From contig SKYL01000226.1 of the NCBI GenBank assembly GCA_007127935.1, positions 1 to 6,480 of the forward strand: a stretch of DNA of 6,480 nucleotides. Direction: 5' to 3'. Shown one piece after another: positions 1 through 6,227 of this stretch. The position numbers and the translations under genes were made by a program. How positions within the stretch are numbered: position 1 is the first letter of the stretch; every line of letters begins with the position of its first letter. The stretch comes from Halorhodospira sp. Lineage in GTDB: Bacteria; Pseudomonadota; Gammaproteobacteria; Nitrococcales; Halorhodospiraceae. A model generated the notes under the pieces. That model was given only the letters and a program-made list of their open reading frames with translations, made no database searches and was not told the origin of the DNA.

Positions 1-625
1 CCCCCGAGGCGCCCGCGCCGCGCCGCTGCCGGAGATCCCGCCGCTGCCGGCGGAACGGGAGGTGCGCATCGACTTCCCGGCGGCCCAGACCGCCATCTAC
101 CTGGCGGTGCCGGCGCTGGCGCGGGGCGACGAGTTGGAGATCCCGCTGCAAGTGGCCAACCAAGTCCTCGGCGGCTCCGGGCTGGTCTCCCGCCTCTTCC
201 AGGAGATGCGCGAGGACCGGGGGTTGTCCTACTCCAGCCACAGCGGACTGCGCCCGGGCTCGGTGCCCGGCCCGTGGCTGGTGCGCAGTCTGGTGCGCGC
301 CGACCGCACCGAAGAGGCATTGGCGGTGATGCTCGGTGAGTTGGAGCGGCTGGCCGCCGAAGGGCTCGATGACGAAGAGATCACCGAGGCGGTCCGCCAC
401 CTGACCGGCGCGTATCCCTTGTCGCTGGCCGGCAACGCCGCCATGGTCGGGCAGTTGTCGGTGCTGGCGGTCCACGACCTGCCCGCCGACCACCTGGCCC
501 AATACATCCCGCGCATGGAGGCGGTGGACCGGGCGGCGGTGGGGGCGGCCCTCGACCGGGTGCTCGACCTGGAACGCCTCACCCGGGTCGTGGTCGGCCC
601 CGGGGTGGAGGATGGCGCCCGTTGA
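1..625 (+). CDS. M16-family (insulinase/processing-peptidase-like) metallopeptidase, C-terminal part, 5' truncated by the window
   Basis: The reading frame is open from base 2 to the TGA at 623-625, so the visible ~207 residues are the C-terminal end of a longer protein. The segment from about base 179 reads GLVSRLFQEMREDRGLSYS, which matches the conserved 'RLFxxLRExxGLaYS' stretch of the M16 C-terminal domain. It is followed by the usual helical alternation and an AAEGLDDEEI-type segment. The zinc-binding HxxEH motif is not visible. In this family it lies in the N-terminal domain or in a partner subunit, so I cannot say whether this protein is the catalytic member or an inactive partner. From memory, paired M16 genes next to rsmD are common in gammaproteobacteria, and this copy would be the second of such a pair. 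No signal peptide can be judged because the start is missing. A GTG at 62-64 is an internal valine codon, not a start. The 3' end overlaps the rsmD start by 4 bp. Family call is firm; substrate and subunit role are unknown. Confidence 0.88.
   Translation, partial: PRGARAAPLPEIPPLPAEREVRIDFPAAQTAIYLAVPALARGDELEIPLQVANQVLGGSGLVSRLFQEMREDRGLSYSSHSGLRPGSVPGPWLVRSLVRADRTEEALAVMLGELERLAAEGLDDEEITEAVRHLTGAYPLSLAGNAAMVGQLSVLAVHDLPADHLAQYIPRMEAVDRAAVGAALDRVLDLERLTRVVVGPGVEDGAR
607..611 (+). promoter_or_regulatory. Ribosome binding site supporting the TTG start of rsmD
   Basis: GGAGG lies ten bases upstream of the TTG at 622, inside the end of the preceding gene. It is the main reason to accept the non-ATG start, together with the conserved N-terminal methyltransferase motif that begins ten codons later. 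An ATG at 612 just after it is in another frame and does not open the methyltransferase. Confidence 0.6.
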
Positions 626-1206
626 GCCGCGGCCGGCGGGGGCGGCTGCGGATCATCGGCGGCCGCTGGCGGGGGCGGCCGCTCACCGTGGCCCCGGTGC
701 CGGGGCTGCGGCCGACGCCGGACCGGGTCCGCGAGACGCTCTTCAATTGGTTGGCGCCGGAACTGCCCGGCGCCCGCTGCCTCGACCTCTTCGCCGGCAC
801 CGGGGCGCTGGGGCTCGAGGCGCTCTCCCGTGGTGCGGCGGAGGCGGTCCTGGTGGAGCGGGACGCCCGGCTGGTGCGGCTGCTGCAGGAGAAGGTCGCG
901 GAGTTGGAGGCACCGGCCCGGGTGGTTCAGGCCGAGGTTGGCGCCTATTTGAACGGTGCGGCGGAGCCGTTCCACATCGTCTTCATGGACCCGCCGTACG
1001 CGTCCGGCCGCTTGGCCGAATACTGCCGGCGGTTGGCCGACGGCGGCTGGGCCGCCCCGGGGGCGCGGGTCTACGTGGAGTGCGACGCCGGTGAGGCGGT
1101 GCCGGACCTGCCGGATGCGGCGTGGCCCGCCGGCTGGGGGGTCTTGCGCAGAGGGCGGGCCGGCCGCGCCGCCTTCGCATTGCTGGAAGTTCCCGAGGCA
1201 TACTAA
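622..1206 (+). CDS. rsmD: 16S rRNA (guanine(966)-N(2))-methyltransferase RsmD
   Basis: RsmD transfers a methyl group from S-adenosylmethionine to N2 of G966 in 16S rRNA during assembly of the 30S subunit in the cytoplasm. The 194-residue product has the family's length and all its landmarks in order: RIIGGRWRGR (residues 10-19), RPTPDRVRETLFNWL (30-44), the SAM-binding motif LDLFAGTGALGLEAL (54-68), the acidic strand end VERD (78-81) and the N-methyltransferase catalytic motif DPPY (123-126). The start is a TTG whose bases form the TTGA overlap with the upstream stop. The next possible start downstream (GTG, codon 23) would delete the conserved RIIGG segment, so TTG is preferred. The overlap suggests translational coupling to the M16 gene. 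coaD follows after 25 bp. No oddity apart from the start codon. Confidence 0.96.
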   Translation: MSRGRRGRLRIIGGRWRGRPLTVAPVPGLRPTPDRVRETLFNWLAPELPGARCLDLFAGTGALGLEALSRGAAEAVLVERDARLVRLLQEKVAELEAPARVVQAEVGAYLNGAAEPFHIVFMDPPYASGRLAEYCRRLADGGWAAPGARVYVECDAGEAVPDLPDAAWPAGWGVLRRGRAGRAAFALLEVPEAY

Positions 1207-1216
1207 GGCATTGGGC

Positions 1217-1222
1217 GGGAGG
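1217..1222 (+). promoter_or_regulatory. Shine-Dalgarno sequence of coaD
   Basis: GGGAGG sits nine bases before the ATG at 1232, in the 25-bp gap after rsmD. It fixes the coaD start, which also gives the expected N-terminal strand before the TFDPVTHGH motif. No separate promoter is visible in the gap. Confidence 0.6.
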
Positions 1223-1231
1223 TAGCAGACC

Positions 1232-1720
1232 ATGGGCGTCATCGCCATCTATCCGGGCACCTTCGATCCGGTGACCCACGGCCACACCGACCTGATCGAG
1301 CGTGCCGCGCGGCTCTTCGACCGGGTCATCGTCGGCGTCTCGGCCAACCCGGCGCCGTCGAAGCGGCCCGCCTTCACCATGGACGAGCGCCTGGAGTTCA
1401 TTCGCACCGCTTTGGGGGCGCTGCCCAATGTCGAGGTGGAGGCGTTCGACACCTTGCTGGTGGACTTCGTCCGTGAACGGGGCGCCCAGGTGATCATGCG
1501 CGGCTTGCGGGCGGTCTCCGACTTCGAGTACGAGTTTCAGTTGGCCAGCATGAACCGGCAGCTCCACCCCGGCGTGGAGACGGTCTTCCTGACGCCGTCG
1601 GAGCAGTACGCCTTCATCTCGTCGAGCCTGGTGCGGGAGGTGGCGGCGCTGGGCGGTGACGTCTCACGCTTTGTCCACCCGGACGTGGCCGCCGCCCTGG
1701 CCAAACGGGTCCGCCGCTAG
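1232..1720 (+). CDS. coaD: Phosphopantetheine adenylyltransferase CoaD
   Basis: CoaD joins ATP and 4'-phosphopantetheine to give dephospho-CoA and pyrophosphate, the penultimate step of coenzyme A synthesis in the cytoplasm. The 162-residue product is the normal bacterial length. Visible motifs are YPGTFDPVTHGH (residues 7-18) with the nucleotidyltransferase TxGH signature at 15-18, RGLR (90-93) with the following SDFEYEFQLASMN, and the ISSSLVRE segment (129-136) of the nucleotide-binding site. All key positions look intact. It is the last gene of the M16-rsmD-coaD unit. Its TAG stop (1718-1720) overlaps by two bases the stop codon of the opposing cyclase gene, so no intergenic terminator is possible here. 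From memory, many gammaproteobacteria carry a small ferredoxin gene directly after coaD; here that place is taken by the cyclase. Confidence 0.97.
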   Translation: MGVIAIYPGTFDPVTHGHTDLIERAARLFDRVIVGVSANPAPSKRPAFTMDERLEFIRTALGALPNVEVEAFDTLLVDFVRERGAQVIMRGLRAVSDFEYEFQLASMNRQLHPGVETVFLTPSEQYAFISSSLVREVAALGGDVSRFVHPDVAAALAKRVRR

Positions 1721-2922
1721 GGGAGCAGCGGCTCGGGGGACTCTTCGTTGCCCGGACCCACCAGGTGGGCGCCGCCCACCGCCTTGCCCATGTACATCCG
1801 CAGATCGGCGGTGTGGATAAGGTCTTCATAGGTCGTGGCGCCGTCGGTGATCCGCTCCGCAATCCCGGCGCTGACGGTGAGGGCGGAGCCCTCGGGCCGG
1901 TGGCCCAGCCCCCCGCCGAGGATGCGCCGGACCGCCGTGCAGGCGTCCTCGGCGGTGGAGTCGGGCAGCAAGATCACGAACTCCTCCCCACCCCAGCGCA
2001 CCAGCACATCGGCGCGCCGCAGCCGGGCGCTGATCACGTCTCCCGTCTGGCGGATCACCACGTCGCCCATCTCGTGGCCGTAGACGTCGTTGATCGCCTT
2101 GAAGCGGTCGATGTCGAGGAAGGCCACCGCCAACGGCCGTTCGGCGCGCGCCGAGAGTTCAAAGTGGTGGCGCAGCATCTCCTCGCCGCTGCGCCGGTTG
2201 AACTGCTCGGTCAGCGGGTCGAGGGCGGAGCGGTCCACCAGCTTGGCCATGAAGTGGAGCTGGCTGATGCTGGCGAGCGCGGCCACCGCGGCGATGAGGG
2301 CCAGCAGCCACAGGGCGCCGAACCGGTCGTGCCACTGGAGGACCTCCACTTCGAGGAGCGCCACGCCCGTTTCCGCCAATAGCACCGGCAGCGCGATCAA
2401 TGCTGCCTCCACCACGGTCAGCGGAAAGATGGAGATGCCGGCCACCATGACGAAGGGCAGGAACGCGTAGCCGGTGGCCAGGGCGCGGCGAAAGCCCTCC
2501 ATCTCGTAGGCCGAGAGGGCGGGGTGGGTGATGAGGAAGAAGAGGGTCGGGATGAGCATCATCGCGCCGAGCCCCAGCCAGGCGTGGCGAAGCCGTTCGG
2601 AGTCGGGGAGCAGCAGCACCAGCGCGGCGAAGCCGAGGGTGGCCAGCAGGCGCGCGGCGATCAATCGGCCCAGCAGTTCCGGGAAGGGAAGGAACGCGAG
2701 ATCGATCACGATCCACAGGGGGGTCAGCACCGCGAAGAGGGCCGCCACCAGCCGGACCCGGGAGATAATCAACCGCGCCCGCTGTCCACTGAGCAGGAGG
2801 GCGTGATCCGTGGGCAGAAAAGCGTGCCACAGGGCTTTACGATCCATGAGGCGCACGAATCCGGCGATTCCGCGGCTGCGGTCGCGAGTCAGGCGCCAGA
2901 ATGAGGATCGGTCCGCATCCAT
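1717..2922 (-). CDS. Membrane-anchored diguanylate cyclase (GGEEF domain)
   Basis: Predicted to make cyclic di-GMP from two GTP at the inner membrane. The 401-residue product starts with a ~50-residue basic, probably cytoplasmic segment. About five to six hydrophobic helices follow (roughly residues 56-78, 84-105, 114-133, 149-173, 174-192 and 200-222), then the GGDEF domain (about 230-390). The domain shows FLDIDRFKAIND (268-279, metal-binding aspartate) and the active site GGEEF (311-315). An RxxD inhibitory site, RRAD (302-305), lies the canonical five residues ahead, so product feedback inhibition is likely. The usual DxLTGLxNRR motif reads DPLTEQFNRR (235-244), an unusual variant. I chose the ATG at 2922 because a GGAG lies six bases before it; a TTG at 2958 would add 12 proline- and arginine-rich residues. 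The membrane part is an input module I cannot assign to a named sensor family. It faces coaD tail-to-tail and is divergent from the small membrane protein gene. Confidence 0.93.
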   Translation of the reverse strand: MDADRSSFWRLTRDRSRGIAGFVRLMDRKALWHAFLPTDHALLLSGQRARLIISRVRLVAALFAVLTPLWIVIDLAFLPFPELLGRLIAARLLATLGFAALVLLLPDSERLRHAWLGLGAMMLIPTLFFLITHPALSAYEMEGFRRALATGYAFLPFVMVAGISIFPLTVVEAALIALPVLLAETGVALLEVEVLQWHDRFGALWLLALIAAVAALASISQLHFMAKLVDRSALDPLTEQFNRRSGEEMLRHHFELSARAERPLAVAFLDIDRFKAINDVYGHEMGDVVIRQTGDVISARLRRADVLVRWGGEEFVILLPDSTAEDACTAVRRILGGGLGHRPEGSALTVSAGIAERITDGATTYEDLIHTADLRMYMGKAVGGAHLVGPGNEESPEPLLP

Positions 2923-2999
2923 TGCATACTCCGGCCGGCGGGGTGGATCAGGGGCCAAACCTACAGTTTTTTGTGGGAAAAAGAAATTCCGGGGGCGAT
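2923..2999. promoter_or_regulatory. Divergent intergenic gap with an AT-rich patch, possible promoter region
   Basis: This 77-bp gap separates the cyclase (minus) from the small membrane protein gene (plus) and is the only divergent gap in the window. Bases 2957-2990 are clearly AT-rich against the surrounding GC-rich sequence, with runs of T (2967-2972) and A (2978-2982). A short dyad is present: CCTACA (2960-2965) can pair with TGTGGG (2972-2977) with one G-U pair and a 6-base loop. On position it should hold promoters for both directions, but I could not place convincing -35/-10 pairs on either strand. A regulator site is possible but unproven. Confidence 0.35.
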
Positions 3000-3377
3000 A
3001 TGTCGCTGTTCGATCCGGTGGTGCGGGATACTACGGTGGCTCGTGCCGCCCAGTATTTGGAAATCTCAGAGTACGAGTTCATGGCGTTGGCCCACTGGCG
3101 GACGTTCCACGCTATCGCCCGCCGGGACAAGCTGGATAAAATCTTCGGCCGCTATCTTTGGGACGAGACCAAGGCGCCGCCGTGGGTGATGAACCTGGGC
3201 CGTGAGATCGTCGGCAAGGCGGAGGACGGGACGTTGGTGCCGGAGGAGTACGGGGTACGCGCGCCGGTGCCGAAGTTGGAGCATCTGTTGCGGATGCTGC
3301 GGGACTGTCTGGTGTTGCTGCTGGTGGCGGCCGCCTTCGGCTACGCCCTATTCCTGGTGGCGCAGCCGGGACACTGA
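3000..3377 (+). CDS. Small single-pass membrane protein of unknown function
   Basis: I do not recognise this 125-residue protein. Residues 1-100 are soluble and rich in charged and aromatic residues (for example EISEYEFMALAHWRTFHAIA at 21-40 and RYLWDETKAPPWVMNLGREI at 51-70). A single hydrophobic helix (about 102-121) lies near the C-terminus, followed by a short AQPGH tail. With basic residues just before the helix (RMLRD, 98-102), the likely topology is a cytoplasmic N-terminal domain anchored by a C-terminal tail, which is inference. The start is the ATG at 3000; GGGGG lies a few bases upstream as a weak ribosome binding site. The frame also stays open back to an ATG at 2901, but that would run through the AT-rich gap and overlap the cyclase 5' end. 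mutM starts six bases after the stop, so the two are probably co-transcribed. The clear coding character (strong third-base GC, no internal stop) supports a real gene. Confidence 0.78.
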   Translation: MSLFDPVVRDTTVARAAQYLEISEYEFMALAHWRTFHAIARRDKLDKIFGRYLWDETKAPPWVMNLGREIVGKAEDGTLVPEEYGVRAPVPKLEHLLRMLRDCLVLLLVAAAFGYALFLVAQPGH

Positions 3378-3383
3378 GGGGAT

Positions 3384-4211
3384 ATGCCCGAACTGCCCGA
3401 AGTCGAAACCACACGGCGAGGCTTGGAGCCGCATCTGGTGGGGTGCCGCCTGCTGGGCGCCGTCGTGCGGGAGCCGCGCCTCCGCTATCCGGTACCGGAC
3501 GATCTCCACCGGCGCGTGGCGAACCGGCGCGTCAGCGCGGTGGGCCGGCGCGGGAAGTATCTGACGGTGTCCCTGGATGGGGGTGATGGCGGGGATGGCG
3601 GCGGGCTGTTGCTCCACCTGGGCATGTCGGGTTCGTTGCGGATCGTCCCCGCCGGCGAGCCGCCGCGCCCCCACGATCACGTGGATCTGCGGTTGGAGGA
3701 CGGCCGGTTGCTTCGCCTCCACGACCCTCGCCGTTTCGGCAGCGTCCTTTACACCGATTCGCCGTGGGAGATGCACCCGCTGTTGCGGCGCCTCGGCCCC
3801 GAGCCCCTGGAGGGCGAGTTCGAGGGTGGGTATCTTTACCGCCGGTCACGGGGACGGAGAGGCGCGGTGAAGGCGTTCTTGATGGACAGCGCAGTGGTGG
3901 TGGGCGTCGGGAATATCTACGCCGCCGAGGCCCTCTTCCGGGCCGGTATCCGGCCCGACCGCCCCGCCGGAAGGGTTGGCGAGGGGCGCTACCGGCGGTT
4001 GGCGGAGGCGGTGCGCGAGGTGCTGGGGGAGGCGATCGCGGCCGGGGGGACGACGCTGCGCGACTTTCTCGGTAGTGACGGCAACCCCGGCTACTTCGCG
4101 TTGGCGCTGGCGGTCTACGGGCAGGAACGGTGCCGGAGGTGCGGAGGGGCGATCCGGCGGGTGCGGTTGGCCCAGCGAGGCACGTACTTCTGCCCCCGGT
4201 GCCAGCGATGA
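3384..4211 (+). CDS. mutM: Formamidopyrimidine-DNA glycosylase MutM (Fpg)
   Basis: MutM removes oxidised purines such as 8-oxoguanine and FapyG from DNA and cleaves the resulting abasic site (base excision repair). The 275-residue product carries every signature. The N-terminal PELPEVE has the catalytic proline (P2) and glutamate (E3), and GRRGKYL (54-60) holds the conserved lysine K58. HLGMSG (78-83) and DPRRFG (114-119) supply the Met, Arg and Phe that fill the gap left by the flipped base. MDSAVVVGVGNIYAAEALF (167-185) is the helix-two-turn-helix region. The C-terminal zinc finger has cysteines C250, C253, C270 and C273. The one oddity is a DGGDGGDGGG stretch (65-74) in the turn after the K58 strand, several residues longer than I expect there. 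GAGG overlapping the upstream stop serves as the ribosome binding site. The last bases overlap the next gene by ATGA. Confidence 0.98.
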   Translation: MPELPEVETTRRGLEPHLVGCRLLGAVVREPRLRYPVPDDLHRRVANRRVSAVGRRGKYLTVSLDGGDGGDGGGLLLHLGMSGSLRIVPAGEPPRPHDHVDLRLEDGRLLRLHDPRRFGSVLYTDSPWEMHPLLRRLGPEPLEGEFEGGYLYRRSRGRRGAVKAFLMDSAVVVGVGNIYAAEALFRAGIRPDRPAGRVGEGRYRRLAEAVREVLGEAIAAGGTTLRDFLGSDGNPGYFALALAVYGQERCRRCGGAIRRVRLAQRGTYFCPRCQR

Positions 4212-6184
4212 CCGACGGCGGAACCCATCTCTGGCTGGGCGTCGACACCGGCGGCACGTTTACCGACTTTGTGCTGCTGGCCGGCGGTCGCTTGCGGATT
4301 CATAAGGTGCTCTCCACGCCGGCTCGGCCCGAGGAGGCGATCCTGCGGGGGATTCGGGAGTTGGGCCTGGAGGGGGGCGCGCTGCGGTTGGTGCACGGCT
4401 CCACGGTGGGGACCAACGCCGTCCTGGAGGGGAAGGGCGCCCGGACCGCGCTGGTCACGAACCGGGGGTTGGGCGATCTGCTCACCTTGGGACGCCAGAA
4501 CCGGGACCGGCTCTACGACCTGGAACCGCCGCCGGTGGCGCCGCCGGTGCCGGAGGCGATGTGCCTGGAGACCGGCGGGCGGATCGATCCGCGGGGCCGG
4601 GTGGTGGAGCCCCTCACCGGCGACGACGTGGCCGCCGTCGCCGATGCCTTACACCGCCTCGCTCCCGAGGCGGTGGCCATCAATCTCCTCTTCTCCTTCG
4701 TCGACGAGACCTTTGAACGCCGGCTGGCGGAGGCGGTCCCCGAGGGGATCTTCGTCAGCCGCTCGTCGGCGGTGCTGCCCGAGTACCGGGAGTACGAGCG
4801 TGGCATCACCACCTGGCTCAACGCCTATGTGGGGCCGCGTATGGAGGGCTACCTGGGGCGCTTGCAACGGCGCCTGCCGGAGAGCCGCGTCATGGTCATG
4901 CAGAGTTCCGGGGAGCGGATCGACGCCGAGCGCGCCGGACGCGCGGCGGTGCGTCTGCTTCTTTCGGGGCCGGCCGGCGGGCTGCGGGGCGGCGGCTTCG
5001 TCGGTGACGCCGCCGGGGAGGCGCGCCTGCTGAGCTTCGACATGGGCGGCACCTCCACCGATGTGGCGGTGATCGACGGCGAGCCGCGGTTGACCACCGA
5101 GGGGACCATCTGCCGCTACCCGGTGGGGGTGCCGATGGTCGATATGCATACCATCGGCGCCGGCGGCGGTTCCATCGCCCGCCTTGATGCCGGGGGGGCG
5201 TTGCAGGTGGGCCCCCGGTCCGCCGGCGCCGATCCGGGGCCAGTCTGTTACGGGCGTGGTGGCGAAGAGCCGACGGTGACCGACGCCCACGCTGTTCTCG
5301 GCCGCCTGCCGGCGGCGGTGCGGTTGGGCGGCGCCCTGGCCCTGGAGTCGACGGCGGCGCGGCGGGCGCTGGGCCGGTTGGGGGCGCCGGCGGGGATGGA
5401 TGCGGAGTGGGCCGCCGAGGGGGTGATCCGTGTGACCAATGAGCACATGGCCCGAGCGTTGCGGGTGATCACTGTGGAGCGGGGGCTCGACCCGCGGGAT
5501 TTCACGCTCTGCTGCTTCGGCGGGGCCGGTGGCCTCCATGTCTGCGAGTTGGCGGACGAACTCGGTATCCGGCGGGCGCTGGCCCCCGTTCACGCCGGAG
5601 TGCTCTCGGCGCTGGGGATGTTGGCGGCGCCCCGGGGGCGGCAACTGTCGCGGACCTTGGCCCGTCCCCTGGCCGAGATCGACGGCGAAGAGGTGGAACA
5701 AGCCCTGGACGCCCTGGCCCGGACGGGTACCGGAGAGTTGGAGGCCGAGGGCGTGGCCCCGGAGGAGATCGAGCGGCATCCCGGCGTCGAACTGCGCTAC
5801 CGGGGGCAGGCGTACACCCTGGAGGTGGCGTGGCGCGGCAAGCCGGCGTCGGAGGCCGCCTTCCACGACCTCCACGAGCAACGGTACGGTCACCGGCTCG
5901 ACGAGCCGGTGGAGCTGGTCAATGTCCGCCTCGGATTGCGTGGCCCGAGTCCGCCCCTGGCGTTGCCGCCGTTGCCCGAGGGGGATGGCCGCCCCGACGG
6001 CGAGGCCCCCGTCCACGGTGTTGGGTGCCCGGTACCGTTTTGGCGGCGGGAGCGGATGCGCGCCGGCCAGGAAACGGTAGGGCCAGCAATGGTTCTGGAT
6101 GCCGTTTCCACCACGTGGTTGGCGCCCGGATGGGGGGCGCGGCGGGACCGTTACGGGAACCTGTTGCTGGAGCGGACCGGTTGA
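4208..6184 (+). CDS. Hydantoinase/oxoprolinase family protein (HyuA-like, subunit A type)
   Basis: This family uses ATP to open cyclic amides such as hydantoins or 5-oxoproline, or acts in related carboxylases; the substrate here cannot be read from sequence. The 658-residue product has the family layout. The N-terminal hydantoinase-A domain opens with the phosphate-binding motif VDTGGTFTD (12-20) and contains HGSTVGTNA (63-71). The second ASKHA-type core has LLSGPAGG (251-258), FDMGGTSTDV (277-286), IGAGGGSIA (316-324) and GPRSAGADPGPVCYGRGG (335-352). FGGAGGLH (438-445) follows, and the C-terminal tail ends GPAMVLDAVSTTWLAPGW...GNLLL. Motifs appear intact and length is only slightly below the usual ~680-700. 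The start is the ATG at 4208, giving the ATGA overlap with mutM; there is little ribosome binding sequence, so translation is probably coupled. The frame remains open upstream to 4130, but that would overlap the mutM zinc finger. No HyuB-type partner follows. Alternative specific activities (5-oxoprolinase, N-methylhydantoinase, acetone carboxylase beta) remain open. Confidence 0.95.
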   Translation: MTDGGTHLWLGVDTGGTFTDFVLLAGGRLRIHKVLSTPARPEEAILRGIRELGLEGGALRLVHGSTVGTNAVLEGKGARTALVTNRGLGDLLTLGRQNRDRLYDLEPPPVAPPVPEAMCLETGGRIDPRGRVVEPLTGDDVAAVADALHRLAPEAVAINLLFSFVDETFERRLAEAVPEGIFVSRSSAVLPEYREYERGITTWLNAYVGPRMEGYLGRLQRRLPESRVMVMQSSGERIDAERAGRAAVRLLLSGPAGGLRGGGFVGDAAGEARLLSFDMGGTSTDVAVIDGEPRLTTEGTICRYPVGVPMVDMHTIGAGGGSIARLDAGGALQVGPRSAGADPGPVCYGRGGEEPTVTDAHAVLGRLPAAVRLGGALALESTAARRALGRLGAPAGMDAEWAAEGVIRVTNEHMARALRVITVERGLDPRDFTLCCFGGAGGLHVCELADELGIRRALAPVHAGVLSALGMLAAPRGRQLSRTLARPLAEIDGEEVEQALDALARTGTGELEAEGVAPEEIERHPGVELRYRGQAYTLEVAWRGKPASEAAFHDLHEQRYGHRLDEPVELVNVRLGLRGPSPPLALPPLPEGDGRPDGEAPVHGVGCPVPFWRRERMRAGQETVGPAMVLDAVSTTWLAPGWGARRDRYGNLLLERTG

Positions 6185-6227
6185 CCGGCCGGGAAGCACG
6201 GGTGTGCCTGCGCCGTTCTCCGGGGGG
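6185..6227. terminator. Short convergent gap with a possible bidirectional hairpin
   Basis: The gap lies between the stop of the HyuA-like gene and the stop of the minus-strand gene. CCGGGAA (6189-6195) can pair with TTCTCCGG (6216-6223) with one bulged base, enclosing a smaller hairpin GCAC (6196-6199)/GTGC (6204-6207). There is no T-run on either side, so it is not a standard intrinsic terminator. It may act as a weak or Rho-assisted end for both transcripts. Confidence 0.3.

Noticed and set aside
229..1248. A 339-codon open frame on the minus strand opposite the M16 gene and rsmD
   Set aside because: Low-complexity Arg/Pro-rich translation opposite two well-supported genes; explained by high GC.
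1765..2904. Several open frames on the plus strand opposite the cyclase (up to 205 codons)
   Set aside because: They mirror the cyclase coding sequence, show no domain and have no ribosome binding site I would accept.
2923..2958. A TTG start at 2958 for the cyclase
   Set aside because: The ATG at 2922 has a GGAG six bases upstream; the 12 extra residues look like translated upstream sequence.
2901..2999. An earlier ATG at 2901 for the small membrane protein
   Set aside because: It would overlap the 5' end of the divergent cyclase gene and run through the AT-rich, probably non-coding gap. Residues from 3000 on have a much more protein-like composition.
4130..4207. A longer start for the HyuA-like gene, adding 26 residues
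   Set aside because: It would overlap the mutM zinc-finger codons in another frame, and the added residues are not family-like. The ATG at 4208 puts the VDTGGTFTD motif at the usual distance from the N-terminus.
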